DNA from: Paragordius varius
Taxonomy: Eukaryota; Nematomorpha
DNA: 64,000 nucleotides
Direction of reading: 5' to 3'
NCBI GenBank assembly: GCA_964247055.1
Contig: OZ176052.1
Location: 10,664,001-10,728,000, forward strand
The translations under genes were made by a program, and so were the position numbers. Shown piece after piece: positions 24,540 to 35,085 of this stretch; the stretch's first letter is position 1, and every line of letters begins with the position of its first letter. A model generated the notes under the pieces. That model made no database searches. It was not told the DNA's origin and saw nothing but the letters and a program-made list of their open reading frames with translations.

Positions 24540-25115
24540 CATTTTAAAATTCGCGGTCACGAAGTCGACAGTTTGGCCACTGGCATATATCAGGTTATTT
24601 TTGATGATATTTATATTTTAATACAATAACATTATACAGTAAAATTTTCAAGTGGTATCTTCTAACAGACTTGAACGACCCCAATTCATATCCAAGGATA
24701 TATATGAACATGATTTGTATTCAAAAGTTAATATATACAGTCAAAGATTTTTACATACTTAGAGCATGAATCAATTTTTTTATATGAGGAGTAACGAATG
24801 ACAAAAAATTTTACAACGTCTTAAAAAGGTTGATTTACATATAATCCATAATTTGGCCTTGTCATTCGATTTAAAGACCACATATAATTTAAATCATCTA
24901 AATCTTCATCAGCACTTTTGTAAAAAAAGTATTTAATGATTTAAAGAATGAAGACAAAAGTAAATACTGTCAAACAGATTATGCTTTGGAATAAAACCAA
25001 TTAAACGCGCTTATGAATTCCGCTCATAAGTGTGTCGAGGAAACGGAGTTTTGCGATTTTGTTTGTAAAATAAGCTCAATGTTGCCTTGTCATAGATTAA
25101 TGAAAAATAAAAATA
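24540..25115 (+). pseudogene. Coding-like relic, possibly from a SWIM-type DNA transposon
   Basis: Four plus-strand stretches look like protein but do not join into one frame: FKIRGHEVDSLATGIYQ (about 24545-24600), WYLLTDLNDPNSYPRIYMNM (about 24650-24710), KKVFNDLKNEDKSKYCQTDY (about 24920-24985), and CVEETEFCDFVCKISSMLPC followed by HRLMKN (about 25037-25105). The last has a CxxxC...PCH pattern reminiscent of SWIM zinc fingers in Mutator-like transposases. A host gene with unresolved tiny introns is the alternative. Confidence 0.3.
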
Positions 25116-25262
25116 TTTTTTAAATATCTGTGAAGGTTTTAACAATTCAAAATTTAAAATTTTGCGGGAGTAAATTATTTAAAAAAATTTACCTTTAAAG
25201 TAATTTAATCTCATCAATCGACAACTCTTGAAAATGTAAAAAAAACAAAAAATAATAAATGT

Positions 25263-27313
25263 TTAGTCAGTTTTATTTGATATATTTATGTGAGCATTTA
25301 TATTCTTTTTTGGCAGTAATATGTTAGCTTGCGGATGCCGTACTGAGATATTCAAAATTATGTAACTAATGATTGCAAAGCATATAGATAAAAGAGTAAT
25401 TAGGAACCCAGGTTTTTTATAATTTTGAAGGAGTAGTGTCCATAAATAATTTAGCCATTTGAACAATTTCTGACTATATATATTCGTCTTTTTCCGCGAA
25501 GCGATGGAATTTGCCTTATATTGTTGATTTATCAAACGTTCATGATTTTCACGTTCCTCACTAAGACATAAAATATAATTACTTTTACATATAAAAAAAT
25601 AATTTATTACAATATGCATGATAGAAATTTAAATATAAATCATTGCAAAAATAAAATCCAAAGTGTTTATCGTATATTCGCCTTAAAAATTATAATAAAA
25701 TAAATTAGTCTTGACCAATTAATTTATTAAGTAAACACCATGTATTATGTACCTGAAAAAAATATGGTAAATTATTTAATTAAGTGTTAGAAATAGCGAT
25801 TATCAACATTATAAAAACCAACAGGGCAAATTTTGCAAAACAATAAATTGTGTAATTATTTACAAAATTTATATTATTACCTATTAATTGAATATAAAAC
25901 TTACCATCTTTCCAGATATTTATCTCGTTCGGCTAGTAAGGTATGAGGAGAATGGGAAAGATATAATTGTGCAGCTTGCTCAATCCACTCCTCAAGATTG
26001 ATGTCAAAAATATCATTCTCGTTTCTTTTATTTTCATCATTGTAGTCACCGAAACCGCTAGATGCGGAGGTAAGGGTCAATTTTAAACTCGTAATGTTGG
26101 ATGATAGTATTTTATGAATAGCTGGTCCAATGTCAAACACGTCTTTGACTACTTCAAAGGCACTTTCATTAGTGCTTATAGCTTCGTTGTTGCAATCATT
26201 CGCTGGGTCTAACCCAATCGTTTTATAGATCAAGGGTTTATAATGCAAGGCATAACATGCACTCAAGTACAATGGTATTAATGGATCACCTATACCCATT
26301 ATAAACTCATAGATTCGAGCAAGGGCATCCACATTATCGTCGAGGACATGACCGAACCAAGTTATCAAATGACTCAAGGCAAACAGAGGCGGGTTAAGCC
26401 CTGCTTTTTGCTCAAGGAATTGGGCAAATGAAGCATCAACACAACCAATAATGGGATATAGATATGCCAATAATTTTGTCGTAGGTTCCATCGTGGGTGT
26501 CATGAAATCTCTAAAATATTGGGAATAATTTTCAAAGTCATAAAGTTTTTAATATAAATTATTATTAAGATTAATAAAAGTATACGGTGCCGTTTTTTGG
26601 CTGAAATTATTTTTTTGGACATGTCGAAACATAAAGCACCGAAACCAGTTCTTAGACCGTTTCTAAAATTCCAGCGGTAATTATTTTTTATTTCAATTTT
26701 TTCTTAAATTACCCTTTTTTCAATATTGTTTCCATATTATTTATATTATGAGAATATATCACCATTTTATATGCCAAAAACGTTGTTACTTAAATATGAA
26801 TGTATTACGTCAAAAATTCTGCAGTAATATATTTGAGAATTCGATATGCATTTTTATCATCAACTATAAGGAGTATAGTGATTGCGATATCATGATATCC
26901 TTGGTAATAATGTAAGCGTGAATCAGAATGCAACACTTTAAGTATTAAATCTAACGCTCTAACTTGTATTAAACTGCGTTCCTCATCATCAATTCCTAAC
27001 AATCAATATGAATTTAACCTGGAGGAAAACGTTTAAGCGTGCGTTGTAAATCTATATTAATTTGTGATTTGTATTTATCAACAATCCCTTTAGAATCTAA
27101 TTGTAACAGATTATTGAAACCCTTTTCCTTAGAGGGTAGTGGAGTAACAAATAGAGGCCATAACCTTTCTCGGTAATCTTTGTTCAATAAACCATATTTT
27201 GAAACTGATTCTAGTCTTATTTCATCTATATTGGGTGTTGTGAGTATTTTTTGTAATTTTAACTCTTTGCTGGCAGAGCATATGGTTTTTAATTTAAACG
27301 AGGATTCATTCAT
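25263..27313 (-). CDS. TBC1D20: TBC1D20-like Rab GTPase-activating protein with C-terminal membrane anchor
   Basis: Four exons: 27019-27313, 26809-26995, 25905-26510, 25263-25560 (461 aa, phases consistent; human protein 403 aa). Intron 1 is only 23 nt. The TBC domain shows both catalytic fingers: the arginine in INIDLQRTLKRFPPG and the glutamine in HYYQGYHDI. It is followed by DFMTPTMEPTTKLLAYLYPI and LSHLITWFGHVLDDN, all typical of TBC1D20. The last exon ends with a hydrophobic helix (PGFLITLLSICFAIISYIIL), matching the ER tail anchor of TBC1D20, which acts on Rab1 and Rab18 at the ER. I chose the start MNESSFK at 27313. An upstream in-frame codon exists at 27373 but would overlap the divergent BORCS8 coding region. 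Intron 2 (26511-26808) contains a coding-like 56-nt exon on the other strand. Confidence 0.93.
26621..26676 (+). other. Coding-like 56-nt exon inside TBC1D20 intron 2, opposite strand
   Basis: ATG at 26621 followed by MSKHKAPKPVLRPFLKFQR and a GTAATT donor. It is basic and non-repetitive, while the DNA around it is almost pure A/T. No following exon was found before the TBC1D20 exon at 26809. The minus strand of the same bases is also open, so direction is uncertain. Confidence 0.3.
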
Positions 27314-27322
27314 AAAATATAT
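27314..27322. promoter_or_regulatory. Shared start region of the divergent TBC1D20/BORCS8 pair
   Basis: Nine bases (AAAATATAT) separate the two divergent start codons. The leaders and probably the promoters must lie inside the neighbouring gene's first exon, so the two mRNAs would overlap antisense at their 5' ends unless an undetected leader is added by trans-splicing. Confidence 0.5.
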
Positions 27323-27705
27323 ATGGAAAATGAAATTACCACTTCGAGTGATAGTTCTTGTACGAATCCGCATGCGGAAACTACCAAGGATGATAGTTTA
27401 GGACAATCACTCTATCAATTATTCCAACCAGGCCTTAAAGCATTTTATACAGATTTGGAATATTTTAAGTATGTATTTCCTTTACTTAGGACTTTACAAA
27501 ATGAATTATTACGGCTATTGGATAATGTTAATGCGGGTATTTTATGGATAAAATAGATTGTATAGATATTGTGAATTTAGAATTAAACTCCGCAAAAAAT
27601 GATACAACAATTTACTTTGATAGAATTCGAAACCTTAATTCGAGACTGTCGGCCATTAGATCCTCAATAACTACCATACAAGTAATGACACATAAAAATA
27701 AATAG
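27323..27705 (+). CDS. BORCS8: BORC complex subunit 8-like protein
   Basis: Two exons, 27323-27536 and 27581-27705, separated by a 44-nt intron, give 112 aa (human BORCS8/MEF2BNB 119 aa). Alignment by eye: SLYQLFQPGLKAFYTDLEYF corresponds to SVYVLANEPSVALYRLQEHV, and IYFDRIRNLNSRLSAIRSSI to VYFRSVEGLLKQAISIRDHM, with the same spacing. The protein is predicted all-helical. BORC recruits Arl8 to lysosomes and so positions them; BORCS8 is one of its small coiled-coil subunits. Other small BLOC-1/BORC subunits (snapin, pallidin) fit less well. The start codon is 9 bp from the divergent TBC1D20 start, and the stop is 44 bp from the convergent G-patch gene. Confidence 0.65.
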
Positions 27706-27749
27706 AATCGCCTAAACAACATATATCAATTACAAACTGAAAAATAAAT

Positions 27750-28087
27750 TTATTTATTTTTTTCTTGGTTTTTTATTCTTTTTAGTTTTCCTTTTTGTAA
27801 ATTCTTTTTGAAAACTTTTTTATTTTTTTTCGAAACTTTCATTGTTGATAGATTATCATTAACAACTTTGTTTGCAGATTTGTTGTATAATGTTTCCCAC
27901 CAATTTTCATTGTCAAAGCCAAGCCCATGAGTGTTTTCTTTTTTTATTTGTGTTATAGGGTGTGTTATTCCGTTTTTATTTAATCCTAGGCCCTGACCTA
28001 ATAATATAATTTTAAAACGTAAACCCTTTTTCCATCCTTGTTTTTTCAATATCTTTTGCCCGTAGGTTTCCGTCTTAAAATTGATAT
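27750..28087 (-). CDS. GPATCH4: GPATCH4-like G-patch protein (5' end unresolved)
   Basis: Exons 28025-28087 and 27750-27997 flank a 27-nt intron (27998-28024). The joined product reads TETYGQKILKKQGWKKGQGLGLNKNGITH, then THGLGFDNENWWETLYNKSA. This matches GPATCH4 ([20 protein letters not shown], then THGVGHD and HWWNELFNKTAANLVV). The C-terminus is Lys-rich, as expected for this nucleolar protein; G-patch proteins activate DEAH helicases such as DHX15. I cannot find the initiator ATG: the frame upstream of 28087 meets a stop near 28130, and the AG at 28088-28089 fits a splice acceptor in phase 1. A short first exon upstream, or a leader added in trans, is likely. Confidence 0.8.
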
Positions 28088-30019
28088 CTGGATATATTTT
28101 AATATGACTAACTGGCCGTAAAAGGCACTACATCTGTTATATATGTTTATGCAAGAGGATTATATCTATACCCAGTCTCCCGTCAATAAGAAATTATAAA
28201 AAATTTAAATAAAATTTATAAGAAATAATAACTTATGATAGTAGCATGCTTTAAGAATATATAAAAAAAGTATTCAATTACTCATTATAACTGTTAAATT
28301 TCTAATACTGCGAAACAAACAGATAAAAAATTATTTTAAAATATAAGAATAAAATCCAGGCTCACACAAAAAATATCATGAAACATATTATATAAATATA
28401 TATATATATCAGATATATTAGGACCATAATGCTTTTGATTTTAGGCTTTACGATTGATCGAATATATTCACTTTTGGCGTATCCATAATGAAAAATAGCA
28501 AAAAAACACATCATAAATATTTTTTCCAAATAATTTATCTCAAAAAAATATATTATATAATATATTTAAGCAAAACATTATTGTAATAAAATTTGAATTT
28601 AGATATGGGCAAATTTTTAAATGTTTTTTTAACACAAACGCAATGATGAGATTGATAGATTTTTATACAGTGCGCGCAAAAAATATAAAGAAAACAAATT
28701 TCATATACATAGAATTATAGATATGGGAGAAAGTTTCAAATTTTTGGTCCTTAAAATGGGCAAGTTTTTAGAAAAAACACTGAAATGCCAAGATTAGACG
28801 ATACAGTTAAACAATGCCGACAAAAAAAAATTTTTCTGAAAAAAAATGGAAAATTTATTTAAAATTTTATTGGTAAATTTTGTTGAATTAAAGTTCTGTA
28901 CGTGATTCAGAAAAAATTAATTTGGCAATTTTTTATTTGTTAATTATTTTTATTATTTTGTTTATGGTATTTCGAATCATGGTTAAAACGGTATAAAATA
29001 ATGTGACTAGGTCTTTTAAACCCTTACTCCAAGAATAAAACATTTGTACTTATTTTTACACCAGATTTTTGGTGTGGAATATCAAATGATATCGTTCTTA
29101 ACTATTTATAAGCTCATTAGAAACAATTTAAAATATTTGTGTTAAGAAAATGAGAACGTCTTTCCGTTTAATAATATCAAAATAAAACTAAAATAAACTT
29201 AAACTTGAAGAAATGAAATAAAAGGTAAGTAATATATATTTAACCTACAAAAGTCCCAATATAGCCGCAGTTTTTTTCAACCGAGTGCACTGCGAAAAAC
29301 AGTCTATCTGGTGAGATTAATATATTGACACTCCTTTTGTTTTATATTATTCGATAATGCTAAAAATTTGAATCACCTTAGATTTTTTTTAAAAATGTGT
29401 TTGACCTCTAATTTTCAATGATTGTAAAAAAACGTTGAAAAATTTACATTTTAGTGTTAATTACTCCATATCGACAAAACACAAAGAGCGCACTTTGTTC
29501 TTAATAACCTTTTTAGGTAGAAGGGTAGATGCCTAATTACAAAAATCTTATTAAAATTATTGCAAACTATATTTTAAATTTAATCTACATTAAAACATAA
29601 TTTAATTCTTAGAAGTGAGCCCCAAATGAAATTTTGATTTCCCTCTAAAATAAAATTGTCTTAAATTAAACAGAAATATTTTTATTTACTTAGATTTTGA
29701 CATTAAAAATTAATAAGGCATTCTATTCTTACAAATTTAATTTTTAGCAAAATTTTGTTGAAGCCTATTGATATTTTGATATATGTGGGAACGGTACTTT
29801 CATTAAAAGATTCGTCTGTGTCTAAACTAGATTATTTGCGAAAAACACTCTATATTAAATAAAATTTAATTACGAACGAGCCTTATTAACACAAATCTGA
29901 TGTGATAGAAAGGTTCAACATCATCGAGTTATAATATTAAAGGACTTAAAAGGAAAATTGTATTGTATGTAGCCACATGTATTAAAACTGTTGTTCAAAA
30001 AAATATTTTTACCACTCCA

Positions 30020-31110
30020 TTACCTTTTGGGGTAGTTTTTCCCAGAGTGAGTAAAATTCGATCTTAAATGTAATTTAGGTATTAAGCCAAATTTAATAAA
30101 TGCTCTCTTTAGTGCTTTAGGCTTAGTCTACAAAATCTTTTTTTAAATTTATAAGTGTAAAAAAATCTATCTCAAACTTTTTTGCCGCCATTTTTTTCTA
30201 TAAAAATTTTTACGCTAATGCAACAAATAAATGTAAATGGTTAGAAAATGTAAATAATTAACTTTAAAAGATTGGCTGCTTTTTATCAGCAAAAAGTTGA
30301 TGTATTTTGATTTTAATATCAGCTGTTTGTTTTCATGTATTGGAGCTGTTTTAACACTTGGATACAACACACTCATTTTAGTCCTTCGATTCAAATTGGG
30401 GTAGTTGGATACCCCAGGCCTGTTTAAGATCAAATACCTTAAAAAGTAGGGATGCAATCAAAACCATTTCAAAATTTTGCACTTATATAAAATAAACCGA
30501 GATATATAAAAAATTTTATTCAAAATACTTGATATTACTTATTTTGAGCTAAAACTGAAAGGTAAAAATTTAGTCAACGTGACATGTGTCAAATTGTAAA
30601 ATTAATAAATAATACAAAATAAACCGCTTTTTCTATTTCTATCAATGTTAGATGTAATTTATATAAAAAATTAGCTTTAGTTTTACCCTTAAAATTAAAT
30701 CAAGACGATATTTTGCAAAATTTTTGTAAAATAAAAATGGCGTCGAAGTAGTTTGAGATGGAACTTTTTTTTCAAAACAAAATTTTATCAATATATTTTG
30801 GCATATGTATATAATATTTATCAGGATAGAAGCATAAATTTAAATTGGGACCGTTTCCTTCAGTAGTTTTTTAAAAATTTTAATTTAAATTTAGTCTGGG
30901 GTATTTAGATACCCCAATTTGAATCGAAGTGTTAATTTTAGACTTTAGAAAGCTGTAAAAATTTTTTATAAGCTTTTATATCTAATACACGAGAATTATG
31001 TTTGATAATTAAATTTTAACTAAAATAACCTTCAAAACAGTAGTTTATTTACACAATTGACCTCTGGGCTATAAAACTACCCCAAAATGTAAATTAAGAC
31101 AATAAAGGTA
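30020..31110. mobile_element. Palindromic-end MITE (family 3), interrupted by family 2
   Basis: Left TTACCTTTTGGGGTAGTTTT, right CTGGGCTATAAAACTACCCC. The internal diagnostic is TTTTGCCGCCATTTTTTTCT plus AATATCAGCTGTTTG. The halves lie at 30020-30360 and 30950-31110, joined smoothly when the inner element is disregarded. Confidence 0.75.
30375..30950. mobile_element. Palindromic-end MITE (family 2), nested
   Basis: The left end, CCTTCGATTCAAATTGGGGT, then AGTTGGATACCCCAGGCCTG; the right end mirrors it: GTCTGGGGTATTTAGATACC, then CCAATTTGAATCGAAG. Copies also at 19155 and 51265. It interrupts a family 3 element. Confidence 0.8.
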
Positions 31111-31749
31111 AAAGGTTATAAAGTGTTAAATGGTATCACTTTTTAGTTTATACATTAAGATTATATAAATTGAAACATATTTGATTTTAGAGAAATAAAA
31201 TATAATAAATTTTTAGATTAATTATTGTTTTTATTGCTATAAATTTAATTCGAAAAAATGCATATCTAAAAATATAGATGAAACAGAATTTTTTTATCAA
31301 AAACAATGGTAAAATCATAAATTATTTTTTTGAAATAATACGGTAACCCGTAAAATTTTTTTTGGGAAAATTATATTTGTAACCGCAAACCTTTGCTAAA
31401 GAACTGTTTTTTGTCAAAAAATATGTGGAATTTGAATCAAAAGCGGTTTCGGTTCAAGTTAAAATGTTAATTTTTAATATCTGGTTAATAAATCGTAATA
31501 ACAGTTTAAGTTGTTAAACTTCAAATAGCTATTTTCATTTTTCTATGTAATATATAAATAACAAAATTATAATCCACAAAGATGATAATTAATGGAATTT
31601 ATTAGTTTATGTGTAAGAACATATGCGCAGTGGTCACGTAAACTGTACATGCGTGAATATATCGAAAAATTTAATTGCATAAATGAAATTGACTAAAAAT
31701 ATTCTGACAGTTAGTGTATTCAAAATGTGTTGTTCACTTTAGATAAAAA

Positions 31750-33336
31750 TCAAGGAAGCAAAAGAGATAGCCACGCTCCAACTGACATCATTGAACCCAT
31801 GGGGGTTAAAAGACTTTGCGCTGATGTGTTAAGCATGGCATGTAGATAACAGCTTCCAGTAAAAGCAAATAATCCACTTAAAAATAGACCGCCGGTCTAA
31901 TAATATATATACATATATATCAATAATATTAAATGATATATAATTTCAAAACTTATAATAATATGTATATTTGAAACTGAATGGTCCAACACGTTCTCCA
32001 AAAAATTGACTTAACCCATTTTTCACACGGGGTGGGCCCAAATTGGGGACCTAATTCCAAAAAAGGGCGAAGCTATTGTCGGGGCATTCATTAATGATTA
32101 TATTTTTTCGATGTTTGGATTTGAATGGGTTCACCGGTTTTCCGGAAACAGTTCACAAAGTTATATGAAAAATCAGTTTTTAGCGGGTAGCTCCTTACCC
32201 AGCAGCTATCATCAAATAAACGGTGGACTAAAATTTTTGCCTTTTAACAGGGAATACGTGGAATCTTTATTGAATTTTTAAGGTCTCATACCTAGGACGA
32301 AAAATCGATTTAAAAAATTATTTTTGTGGACTTTGTTTTTTGAAAAAAATGGCATTTTACGGGGGGAGCGGGTAAAAAGAGGGCCTAAATCAAAAAAGTG
32401 GCTCGACTATGTTCGGCGCAATCGAAAATAAGTAAACAAAAATCATATTTGAAATTGAATGGTCCAACACGTTCTCCGGAAAATTGTCTCAAAAACACGA
32501 TTTTGTGGACTTCAAAACCCGTTTTTCATACGGGGTGGGCCCGAACTGGGGGCCTATTTCAAAAAAAGGGCGAAGCTATTGTCGGGACATTTATTAATGA
32601 TTATATTTTTTCGATATTTGGATTTGATTGGGTCTACCGGTTTTCCTGTACCAGATCACAAAGCCAGCATTTTCCATTTTTATAAATATATAGATTAAAA
32701 TAAATGTTTTACCACATCTAGAAAAGGGTTCAAGGTTTAAATCTCCAAAAATTTTTTATTGTTTTATAAGGGAAGGTAGGCGTTAGAAATGATCGATACC
32801 TCATTATTTAACCCTTCTTTTCCCCTTTTAATAAGTTAGACACAAATTGGAAAAATTCATTTATATACTTTTTATTATCCAATTCGATCAAACAATAATA
32901 TTAGAGTATTATTAATTATTAACTTATCTATTAAAATATAGCTTATGTTTATTTAATCGAAAATAATATATTAAACTTACCAATTGTGGATGTTTTGACA
33001 AAGGTGTTAGAATTAATCCAATCGAACTTATATAATGAAAAAATTTTCCCGTTTGAAATATCTATAGTAAGGGAAGAAAGAATATTGTTTAAAAATAAAA
33101 ACATACCTGCTTACAACTTGGAGAATTTTGGTTCAAAACTAAAATGAAATAGGAATAATAATAATTTATATACTCATAATATATCAAAAAAATATTTGCG
33201 CCATACCATGTTTTCCAAAGGCAGCAAAAAAATATGCAGAAGCGGCAGATATCACTCCAATTTTATAAAATGTTTTAGCAGACGTGTCCAAAGAATTAAA
33301 ATTAATAATTGTTGCGGATCTTGTGAGCAAGGACAT
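31750..33336 (-). CDS. TMEM256: TMEM256/DUF423 family membrane protein
   Basis: Four exons, phases consistent: 33207-33336, 33107-33138, 32981-33061, 31750-31896; 129 aa (human 113). FYKIGVISAASAYFFAAFGKH matches [40 protein letters not shown] matches ELFDKANKHHFLHSLALLG with identical spacing. GGLFLSGLFAFTGSCYLHAM matches the [20 protein letters not shown] helix. LLTPMGSMMSVGAWLSLLLP matches the last helix. Four transmembrane helices are predicted; the cellular role of the family is unknown. Exon 2 is only 32 nt. The last intron (31897-32980) is swollen by a Helitron fragment at 31975-32694, while the other introns are 45 and 68 bp. Confidence 0.9.
31975..32694 (-). mobile_element. Helitron fragment in the TMEM256 intron, 5' end duplicated
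   Basis: The 5' terminus reads TCTATATATTTATAAAAATG from 32694 downward, with an A before it on that strand. The first 240 bp of the element appear twice in tandem (32455-32694 and 31975-32160), joined by about 290 bp of internal sequence. The 3' hairpin end is missing. Confidence 0.8.
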
Positions 33337-33834
33337 TTTAAATAGTAAGGATGATTATTCGAGAGAATTAATGAATAGATTAAAATAGATTAAAAACCAT
33401 AAACATATTTATGAATAATAATGATATACTATTTAATATCTGTACGTGATGTTTATTTCATAAAAAAGATATTTTCAAAAATTCTATTTTTAATATGAGC
33501 CAAAATAATTTTTTTGATTTATACTTTTACTGTTTTGTTTTTTGAACTCTATAAAAATAAGTTTTAAGAACTTAGGCGTGTATAATGTTTTGATTCATCA
33601 ACAAGGGTACAAACACCTTGAAATTTTGATAAAGACGCCAAAACATAATAAGCAAAAACATAAAAAGCTGGTTACATACCCAATTAACTAGTATTTGCCA
33701 CAAATCGACATATGCTGAAAATATTATGATATTTGAAATCATCTTATTTTTTGCTTTAACATAGAGGTTGCATAAATATTATTATATTGTTAAAAATAAG
33801 GGGTTATAGATAATCGTGAAAAATATTTATATAT

Positions 33835-33910
33835 AGATAAAGCATCGGGACTCTGATGGTAATTTGGGGTTTGAACCTTATCATAAGTTAAAAAATTCCA
33901 CTTTTAGGGC
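33835..33910 (+). repeat. tRNA-derived SINE, head only
   Basis: CATCGGGACTCTGATGGTAA, then GGGGTTTGAACCTTATC; corresponds to the head of the copy at 8377. Confidence 0.45.
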
Positions 33911-34221
33911 AATTGCACAAATATTTTTTTTGGTAAATGCATTTTTGTATACAAAATGTATTAAAAAGCAAAATATATATTTTTTAATTTTAGGTGTGGG
34001 TTTCGAATTGAGCTAATTTTCAAAAAAACGCAAAAATGCCAAGAAAGCGTGCCAATTTTGAATATACGATATATCAGAAAATAGGACATTTTTAACAAAT
34101 GATCTATTTGCCTTAAAATTTTTTAAAAATTTTGATGTATTTTTTGGTATTAAGTAAGAAATGGTACAGAACACGATAAGATATTATTACAATGTGAGCA
34201 AGTATATATTGCTAGAAAGTG

Positions 34222-34337
34222 ATTAATTGCCAAATAGTATATACAACAAAGGGAACTATTATTGGCTTATAGGTGTTTTTCAATTTTTATTTGGCAATAA
34301 TTCTCTTTGTTGCATATGCTATTTGGCAATAATTAAT
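34222..34337. repeat. Isolated long hairpin
   Basis: Arms of about 44 bp (ATTAATTGCCAAATAGTATA, TACAACAAAGGGAACTATTA; mirrored by TAATTCTCTTTGTTGCATAT, GCTATTTGGCAATAATTAAT) with a loop of roughly 27 bp. Either a short fold-back MITE or a precursor-RNA-like hairpin. Confidence 0.6.
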
Positions 34338-35085
34338 GACTTAACCGTATCTCATGCTGTAATTCGATGCTGTTGTAGATTATCGCCTCAAGATAAGTTT
34401 ATTGGAAATAAACGACATAATTATTGAAATTTTGGATTAAAAAACAGCAGCAATAAATTTCATATTACTGTATTCAACATGCTTCAGATATTATAAAATG
34501 CCCCCAAGAAAGTTTTGCCAAAAATAAAAAATATAAGACAAGTTCAGCTTTGTTTTTAAAATTTATAATCACAATCTAGCATATATAAAATTTTGTTATC
34601 GCAAAATCACGGCAATCTTTGCGCTTTAAGAAAACTAACCCATTTTAGAGGCCAAAAATTTAACACTTTCGAAAGTCATATCTAAAAATTAAATTTAATT
34701 GATCTTATTTTTTATTCTATAATAATATATTAAAATATTTTAGATTGACGCCTGTTGATTCTATTAATTTTATTCGGTAAATTTTCCGCTATTTTTGTAA
34801 CTTTTTGATATAAATTCTACAAAAGGAAATTTTTTTAATGTTTTTCAACCCCAATCCAAAGGGAAACATTTTTTAAAAAATTAATATATATTTTATCAGG
34901 ATATTTATTAGTGTGCAATATGTGTAATACGGTTTGAGACATTGTACCATAAATTAAGGATAATAATATGCTTATTTATATTTTGAATCTAACAATCATA
35001 GCTATTTATTGGGAAAATGTATTTTATGATCTTTTGTTTAAGCGGTGAGGTTAAAAAATTGAAAATACTTAGGGATGGTATAATT

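Larger units (their letters stand above)
28088..31749. other. Intergenic, no gene supported
   Basis: 28088-30019 is A/T-rich with no recognisable coding segment. One plus-strand open piece (about 29754-29860, LKPIDILIYVGTVLSLKDSS) follows an acceptor but has no partner exon. The rest is the nested family 2/3 element. Confidence 0.45.
33337..35085. other. Intergenic
   Basis: Contains a SINE head (33835), the hairpin at 34222, and a dispersed repeat at 34560-34850. No gene supported. Confidence 0.5.

Noticed and set aside
27314-27373. Longer TBC1D20 N-terminus starting at 27373
   Set aside because: It would add a non-conserved basic stretch entirely inside the BORCS8 first exon; the start at 27313 fits better, though not proven.
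28672-28700. ACAGTGCGCGCAAAAAATAT as a transposon terminus
   Set aside because: No matching inverted end or target duplication found within several kilobases.
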